Origin: Coniella vitis
Taxonomy: Eukaryota > Ascomycota > Sordariomycetes > Diaporthales > Schizoparmaceae
Assembly: GCA_011317545.1 (NCBI GenBank)
Contig: WUJK01000012.1
Span: 447,001-511,000, forward strand
Reading direction: 5' to 3'
Length of the DNA: 64,000 bases
A program made the translations under genes and the position numbers. How positions within the stretch are numbered: the first letter of the stretch is position 1; each line of letters begins with the position of its first letter. Under the pieces are notes generated by a model, which ran no database searches, was not told the DNA's origin, and worked only from the letters and a program-made list of their open reading frames with translations. Of this stretch, positions 57,722 through 64,000 are shown in pieces.

Positions 57722-59236
57722 TCACGAGACCACCAAAGAACGCCGCACGCTTCCAAACCTGGCATGTACCCAGTCAAGCCACACGTTCCCTCTCGCCTTC
57801 CATGGCCCCTGAGCATGCGTCAAACAGGCTGGGAAGCTCGAATTCTTGATGTAGGTCGAGGTCAGGGCCAGCCACGAGCCCTTGTCAGCCTCTTCCAGCC
57901 GCCCCGAGTACACCGGCACAGCGACTTGTTGGCCCCTCTTTTGCATGTCGTTCCACAGACGGCAGAGCAGGATGGCCGTGTCGTCCACACCGACCGTCCA
58001 TGAGGCCCAGGCATAGCCGAGCATGTGCATCAGGTTGGGGACATCGTTGAGCATGCAACCCTCCCACATGATATGCTGGGCCGGGTCGATGCGCTCCCCG
58101 TCCTTGTAGAGCGGAATCCCGCCCCCAAACAACATCTTGAGCCCCGTCGCCGTGACAATCACATCGGCCGTGAGCTTCTGCCCGCCCTCACACAGGATGC
58201 CGTCTTCCGTGACCGTGTCAATCCTGGCCGTGACGACCCCAGCTTTGGCAGGTTTCCCGTCCTCGCTGCTGTGCAAGCATTTGAAGAAGTCGCCCCCGGG
58301 CGTCAAGCACAACCTCTGCTGCCACGGGCTATAGCGCGGTGTAAAGTGCGGATCGGTGCTCACATCAGCCGGTAGCTGTTCACCCATGCTCTTGATCATG
58401 GCCTTCCTGGCCAGCTCCGGGTACTTGAGGCAGAGCGTGACTTGGTAGAATGGCACAATGGCGTAGTACAGCCAGTTGAGCCACGACTTGACCCTGGCGG
58501 GCAGCAAGAACGACAGCCTCCCATTGCTGGCGGGCGAGCGGTTCAGAACGGCGTGGATGTACGACGGACTGCGCTGCAGCATCGTGACGTGCTTGGCCGT
58601 GGGCGCCAGGTTGGGAATCAGCGTGATGGCCGTCGCGCCACTGCCCACCACAACGATTTCCTGGTCCGCAAAGTCGTCATCCGCGGGCCAAAACTGCGGG
58701 TGCACCACTCTGCCCTGGAACCGGTCCAGCCCGGGGATTTGCACCGGCAGCGCGTTGTCATAGTCGTAGTAGCCCGTGGCGAGCACCACAAAGGCCGTCT
58801 CGTAGACTTTTTGGCCGCGGCCCGCGCCACCCCTCCCCTCGGCCGCTGAACGGTCGTCCACGCGCACCGTCCACGTCCTGGCCTCGCTCGACCAGTCGCA
58901 GCGCTCGACACGGTGCTGCAGCTGGATGTACCGCGCAAGGTTGTGCTTGGCGACGCACATGTCCAGGTACGAGAGGATCAGGCGGCCCTCGGCAATGGGC
59001 GTCTCGTACGGCCACGGCTCCCACGCGAAGCCATACGTGTGCAGGTCCGAGTCGGAGCGGATGCCCGGGTATTTGAAGAGGCTCCAGGTGCCGCCAATGC
59101 TGTCGCGCGCTTCGAGGACGGCGAACCTGGCGTGTGGTGCTTGGGCTTGCAGGCGGTAGGCGCAGTTTATGCCTGCGATGCCGCCGCCGATGATGAGAAC
59201 GTCGTACTGGCTTGCGTCGGGGCTTGCCGAGCCCAT
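57722..59236 (-). CDS. Flavin-dependent monooxygenase with Baeyer-Villiger fingerprint
   Basis: The single exon has 504 residues from ATG 59236. Upstream frame reaches only a TTG and looks non-coding. The FAD site GGGIAG is at residues 17-22 and a second Rossmann motif GSGATA (198-203) binds NADP(H). Between them FQGRVVHPQFWP (173-184) fits the Baeyer-Villiger signature F-x-G-x3-H-x3-W-P/D. Nearby are GGTWSLFKYPGIRSDSD and VVLATGYYDYD, as in bacterial and fungal FMO/BVMO proteins related to 4-hydroxyacetophenone or cyclohexanone-type enzymes. It inserts oxygen into ketones, or N- or S-oxidises substrates, using NADPH and O2. Substrate unknown. No other oxidative genes cluster directly with it. 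It lies upstream of S7 on the same strand. Confidence 0.9.
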   Translation of the reverse strand: MGSASPDASQYDVLIIGGGIAGINCAYRLQAQAPHARFAVLEARDSIGGTWSLFKYPGIRSDSDLHTYGFAWEPWPYETPIAEGRLILSYLDMCVAKHNLARYIQLQHRVERCDWSSEARTWTVRVDDRSAAEGRGGAGRGQKVYETAFVVLATGYYDYDNALPVQIPGLDRFQGRVVHPQFWPADDDFADQEIVVVGSGATAITLIPNLAPTAKHVTMLQRSPSYIHAVLNRSPASNGRLSFLLPARVKSWLNWLYYAIVPFYQVTLCLKYPELARKAMIKSMGEQLPADVSTDPHFTPRYSPWQQRLCLTPGGDFFKCLHSSEDGKPAKAGVVTARIDTVTEDGILCEGGQKLTADVIVTATGLKMLFGGGIPLYKDGERIDPAQHIMWEGCMLNDVPNLMHMLGYAWASWTVGVDDTAILLCRLWNDMQKRGQQVAVPVYSGRLEEADKGSWLALTSTYIKNSSFPACLTHAQGPWKARGNVWLDWVHARFGSVRRSLVVS

Positions 59237-60474
59237 GATGGCTTGACTTGGATGAGCGTGTGGGCGGATGTGATAACAGTTGCGCAATGCGCCCGTGAGG
59301 AAGAATGAATGACCTTGGAAGGAATCCCTCTGCAATGGATGGGTTGAGGCCACCCGAGTGCAGCAGTGGCGAACAGTAATATCAGTGAGAGATGTGGGGA
59401 CAAGTTCGTATCTACAAAAGAGCTTTGTCAAGCAATTCAAGGACAGAAGAAGCAAGCAAAGGAAACCCTCCAACCAGCTCAGGACAATGTCATGGTGGTG
59501 GTGGTGGTGGTGGTGGTGGTGCTGCTGCTGCTGCTGCTGCTGCTCTGTTGTACTATCTATATGTACTAGTACCCATCCATGTCCATCCCTTACTCAAGCG
59601 TGATGCCGAGGATGTTCTGTGAGGGGGAAGGATCTCCTTGGTGCACCGCAAAATGTGATGTACCCGACCAACTGCTTTACTTCATGTTCACTTTACATAC
59701 TACGTAGTATAGGCGAGAAAGGACGGGGAGATAGACGGGCACTGCCGTTCCTTTGCCAAACAATAGATAGATGGCTACGCATGGGGCCCTCGTCAACCCA
59801 CATCGCGGAACGAATTCGGACTCCGTATCCGACTTGCTTATGGTAACCGGTGAATGTACTATAGTAAGTACGGGTGACACCGGCGTGTGAAGATCCTCCC
59901 ACAGTGTATATGCATATTTTATATAGCACATTTCTTTTTTCTCTCTCCTCTTTCTAGGAAAAGCTGGATAGAATAGCTTATAATGTTTTACTCCGCGCCT
60001 TTTTAAAGATTTCTTTTTTTCTAACCTTCACTCCTTTCTCCCACCCCCCCAAACACATCTGCCAAGCGCTTGAAGATGGTGCACCGAGTCACCTTTCATG
60101 TTCACCGTTCAAGCCTCTCGTGTTTATTCTACAACGGCGAGCCGGGTCGAATATCTCGCACATTCATACCCACAATCGCTCCTCAAACTGTGCCTACAGT
60201 CCTGCACGTATCATTGCAAGAAGTTGGGAGAGAGGAAAAGCAGAAAGAAAAACTGCAATGCGATGCCACACAAAGAAACAATTTGTATACACATGTATGT
60301 ATAAATATATAACTATATATATCCACAGTTTGAAATGTTCAAAAGTCTGTTATCCTTCCCTCCTTTTCTTCAGACCTCCTGCCAAACACGCTGCCATCAA
60401 GGCCACCTTTCACGGTATCCACAGCCGACTCCTTCCAACATTTACCCCGTTCCATTGACAATGTATGTACACGC
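59237..60474. other. Intergenic with trinucleotide repeats
   Basis: 1.2 kb without a gene. A (GGT)n then (GCT)n run lies at 59494-59544. The part near 59930-60474 is the probable 3' UTR of the LPMO gene and contains AT-rich sequence. Confidence 0.5.
59494..59544. repeat. (GGT)9 followed by (GCT)8
   Basis: Two adjoining trinucleotide runs. All three plus frames through it are open, so the poly-Val, poly-Leu, poly-Gly and poly-Ala reading frames here are artefacts. Confidence 0.95.
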
Positions 60475-62434
60475 TTAGTGGTCAAACATCAGCGGCATAC
60501 CACGCGGTCCACGCGCAATCTTGGCAGCCTTGTAGTACTGCTGCGCATATGCAAGCTCCTCCTCGTCGTTGCAGTCCTCATCACCACCATCACCAGTGCT
60601 AGACGCGGTCTCCGAGGGCTGGCTCGGGGGCTCAGCATCGCAGTCATCGTCGTCACCACCAGCGCTAGTCGTTGTGGGCGAGCTGCTTGACGTGGTGGTC
60701 GGGCTGGCACCCTCACCCTCGCCATCGGCATCGCAACCCTCATCATCGCTGTCGTCTCCGGTGCTAGTGCTGGTAGGCGAGCTGCTTGACGCGGTGGTGG
60801 TCGGGCTGGCACCCTCACCCTCACCCTCGCCATCGGCATCGCAACCCTCATCACCGCTGTCGTCTCCGGTGCTAGTGCTGGACGAGGAGCTGCTAGTCTC
60901 AGGGTTGGTAGTCACGGAGCCCGGGTCAGACGAGGACGAAGAGGAAGAGCTGCTGGTCTCAGGGTTGGTCGCCACAGACCCCGAGTCAGACGACGACGAG
61001 CCACTAGAGGCAGCAGAGGCAGCAGCAGTCTCGGTCGCCTGTGCACCACCAGCAGTGACCGTTTCGTAGATGGTAGTGGGCTGGGCATCAACAACGGTTG
61101 AGGTTGTGTATTCCTCACACGTGTCCTCGCCATCATCGCCCGACGAGGCGCCGGTTGCAGCGGCCTGGGCACTAGTAGCAGCGGGGGTGATGGTCAGATA
61201 AACCGTCTCGTCGGGGCAGCTTTCATCCTCTCCCGAGGCAGCGCTTGTAGCGGCGGCGGCCGAAGCAGCAGAGGTCTCATCGGGGCAGCTCTCATCATCA
61301 TCCGCACTGGTCACGGAAGCAGCTGCTGCTGCGGCGGTTGTTGGAGCAACGGAAGCTGCTGCTGCGACGGTTGTGGGAGTGACGGACGAAGCGGTCGAGG
61401 CGGAGCTCGAGACGGTAGCAAAAGACGATGTGCTAGCGGCTCCAGTCACAGCCGCTGCGCTCGAGACGGCTGAAGACCCGCTGCTGCTGCTCGCCGCCGA
61501 CGACGACGAAGACGACGATCCAGAGCAGGAAAACAGAGCAGGGCCGGGGATCGTGTAGGTGGTAGCCTCGTAAGGGTTGTACAGAATACCAGGGTCAGTG
61601 GCGTTGTAGGCGCCGGGGAAGGCGACCAGATCCGAAGGGGTGGTGCTGCCGCCGCCAGACACCTTGACCTGGTGGCAGCCAGGGTAGAATTGCGCGCCAC
61701 CCTCGGTCTCGGCAGCGTGCAGGGCAATGATCTCGTGACGCACGAGGTAAGCGCCCGACTCGATACACTCGGGGACGGTGTACGAGACGTAGCCACCAGC
61801 TGTCATGACAGCAGTCTGTGTGTGTGTGTGCGTACACATGTCAGTGAGACTATTCTTGGGGTGCATATCGCGTTGCCGTGATGGAGGAGGGAGTAGAAAC
61901 ATACAGAACCCCAGATGTCAGATGTCCCGTTGCGACCCTCTTCCTGGACCTTGAACCAGACAGTGCTGCAAAAAAAAAAAAAAAAAGACGACAATGTTAG
62001 CACAAAGGATCCAAGAAAAAAAAAGACGACAATGGCAGCTCAACATACTCGTTACCGGGCATGTAGGTGGTGCAGTCATCGTTGGCACAACGAGCCATGT
62101 AGGTAATGGTAGGGCCCACGTGGCTGGTAGGCCACAAGGTCCAGTACAGGTCGACGGTCGAGCCAGCAGTGACATTGGCAGTCAGCTTGGCTGGGCTGGA
62201 TCCGTCAATGCCATCGGCCAGATCACCACCGCACTGGATGTCGTCCCAGGTGACGACGGTGACGGGTCCGTTGCCCTGGATGGGACGCGAGACTCTCGAG
62301 GGGATCGGGTTCTCGTAAGGGTCTGTGTAGGGCTGGTAGAAGGTGTAGCTCTCGCTGTCCAGGGTGGCATTGTTGACGTAGCCATGGCCAGCCACCAAAG
62401 ATGCAGACACAACCAGGCCTGCAAAAGTCTTCAT
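60475..62434 (-). CDS. AA9 lytic polysaccharide monooxygenase with long acidic-Cys repeat tail
   Basis: Exons 62434-62049, 61965-61905 and 61815-60475 (introns 83 and 89 nt) give 595 residues. ATG 62434 starts a signal peptide (MKTFAGLVVSASLVAG) and the mature protein begins with HGYVNN, so His1 of the copper-binding histidine brace is exposed. Other AA9 features are VTWDDIQCGGD, YWTLWPTSHVGPTITYMARC, the spliced TVWFKVQEEG, the second brace His in YLVRHEIIALHAA and the axial Tyr in AQFYPGCHQ. The catalytic domain ends near PALFSCSG. The remaining 350 or so residues are a Ser/Thr/Ala-rich tail with at least seven acidic-cysteine boxes (DDESCPDE, EDESCPDE, GEDTCEE, DEGCDAD twice, DDDDCDAE, DEDCNDE). 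It has no CBM1 and ends YAQQYYKAAKIARGPRGMPL. The enzyme cleaves cellulose or other beta-glucans oxidatively outside the cell. Confidence 0.9.
60690..60895 (-). repeat. Near-identical tandem duplication coding for LPMO tail boxes
   Basis: Two copies of roughly 100 bp (about 60690-60790 and 60795-60890) differ by a few bases and one GAGGGT-type unit. They encode the GDDSDDEGCDAD and GDDSGDEGCDAD boxes with the following GEGEGASP linker. A second tandem pair of about 60 bp lies near 60898-60990 and encodes the Ser-rich DPGSVTTNPETS repeats. Confidence 0.8.
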
Positions 62435-64000
62435 TTTGGGCAAGTTTCTTCTGTCTTGTTGGTTCCAAAAAAGATAATAATTGGCGTGGTTAAATCGGAG
62501 GCGTGATGGCCGAGGAAAAGAACCCTCTCAAAGGAGCGACTGGTGTGGGCAGAAAAGAAAGGGAATGGTATTGGTTGAGAAACGAATGGCAGCCCCAGGC
62601 GAACCGTGAATGAATGGAATGTGCCAACCTGGTTGACAACGAAAAAGAGAACGGTGGTGGTGAAGAAGAAACCGAGAACAGAGTGGTTGCGGTCGGATCA
62701 GCCATCCGGGGCTTTGGGTATATGTATGCTCGCCAACCGCTTCACGATGAAGGCCGTCGGTCCTTGGGGCGGGAGGGGCGAGGATCGAGGGGTGCATACT
62801 GGACGGTAATCGCGCGCGTCCGTCCGTCCATGCTGAGCAGGCCCTGTTGGGGGCGCATACCCGTTGACCAGAGTGTTTCTGATCAAGAGCCTTCATTACA
62901 GTTATTCTCCGAGGCGATGCTCATAGGCTCAATGATGCCATCGTGGGCCGCGCTGTTAAGCATACGGACTTCGTTTTGACAAACATCAAACATGATGCCC
63001 CTAAGCGACAAGGGGCACGTCCAGGGGGGGCCAGCCGAGCCGCACAAGGGTGAGGCCAATCACGGCCTCGTCGTTTGCAGCTGAGATCCACCGCAACACT
63101 ACCTATGAAACCGCCAAGAGAGGTGGGAAGGGATCCGCAAGGAACACTGTGAACATCCTTTACATAGTATTCCGTCAGCAAAGCATTTCCATGATCGCTG
63201 CTCATCGAGAGCGGATGACGAGGCGATTGTTTTGGGGCCGAGAAGGGGTTCAACGTAGTACTCAGCTGCTGAACTGGATTGTCCACAAGTGGAGTGGCTT
63301 AACCTACCACAATATGCATGCTGCGTGTGAGGTGCCCAGTGTCTGAAGAGTAATCCTTTTGGAAACACTCTCCAAGTCCAGTGTTTGGTCTTGTCGCTTG
63401 ATTGTTAGTTGCCCGGCTATCTGGAATCGACCACGAGACCAAAAGTATATTTTTGAGCCTCAATGGTAGCGCAAACGGGCGCCAAGAGAAATCATAGGAG
63501 CGCCCGGTGGCACTTCATGTGCAGATCTTGGAACAGATTCTGGCCGGGGTACCTGGCCGCCCGGAGAGAGAAGGGTGAGGCGAGCGGATGCAGCCCGACG
63601 CAGGTTATGCTGATTTCGTGCAGTTGGTCCGGATGGCTCCGAAAAATGCTGTACTATGTAGTGAAGCCCTCCATGGTCACTTGTCTTGTACCCGTGTCTG
63701 GGCAAGCAGATTTCCTGCTTGTACTGTGTTGATTGTTGTGTACCATCCCGAAATGGATAGGGGAAGTGACATTGCCTGTTGCTTGCGGGTCGGCAAGGCT
63801 ACTTTTTGGATCCGAAGTAGAACAGGTGTATTATTAGCTGGAGCCCAAAGCCAACAACTTACACAAGAGTGGCACGAGCACCGTTGAAACGACCATGCTA
63901 TGGTAAAAAGACGACCGTCCCCATTTGCGGGCGTCCCTCGGCTCGCATCCCCATTCGGTCTAGCAACGAGATCCACAGCGTTTGCCCTGTCAGGAGAAGA
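62435..64000. other. LPMO promoter and terminal intergenic DNA
   Basis: The first few hundred bp upstream of 62434 should be the LPMO promoter. The rest up to the window end has short frames only, with no recognisable domain. A gene could begin beyond the window. Confidence 0.45.

Overview
This window reads as nuclear DNA of a filamentous ascomycete (Pezizomycotina, probably Sordariomycetes). The grounds are short spliceosomal introns (about 50-145 nt in most cases) with GT...AG ends and CTAAC/CTGAC-type branch sites. The gene content also fits: an AA9 lytic polysaccharide monooxygenase, WSC proteins, a DUF8004-type protein, dynactin p62 and a fungal TRK transporter. Serine/threonine-rich low-complexity tracts and abundant microsatellites fit too. 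I cannot name the species. There is no operon structure; genes lie on both strands, separated by long non-coding stretches.

Layout, left to right. 1-1611 (+): 5'-truncated apple/PAN plus double WSC surface protein. 1.6-4.8 kb: microsatellite-rich gap. 4775-5641 (+): low-complexity hypothetical. 6895-7896 (+): small secreted protein in four exons. 8013-9632 (-): DUF1624/HGSNAT-like membrane acyltransferase, divergent from TspO/MBR (10454-11087, +). 11.1-16.1 kb: 5 kb without a recognisable gene. 16113-17465 (+): Ser/Arg-rich protein. 19853-20563 (-): DUF4385 protein. 21844-23145 (-): Old Yellow Enzyme of the YqjM type. 24217-25087 (+): COMT-like O-methyltransferase in three exons. 25956-27443 (+): GH1 beta-glucosidase. 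27.4-35.3 kb: gene-poor and in parts AT-rich, with one small ORF, a tRNA-Gly(GCC) and three homopolymer runs of 30-39 nt.

35305-37345 (-): FHA/protein kinase with a C-terminal KilA-N/APSES-like domain, divergent from a small charged protein (37774-38481, +). 38.5-41.6 kb: gene-poor. 41578-44482 (+): TRK potassium transporter. 44.65-44.98 kb: remnant of a sulfatase gene. 45691-46745 (+): conserved membrane protein. 47573-50787 (-): 1016-residue DUF8004-type protein. 53471-55442 (+): dynactin p62. 56035-57141 (-): ribosomal protein S7 with a 426-nt first intron. 57722-59236 (-): flavin/Baeyer-Villiger-type monooxygenase. 60475-62434 (-): AA9 LPMO with an unusual acidic-cysteine repeat tail.

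The genes do not form one pathway. Housekeeping genes (S7, dynactin, TRK) are mixed with accessory redox and carbohydrate-active genes. The most unusual items are the FHA-kinase-KilA-N/APSES fusion, the LPMO tail, and the decayed sulfatase just downstream of the TRK gene. All intron boundaries were placed by eye from splice signals, reading frame and family conservation.
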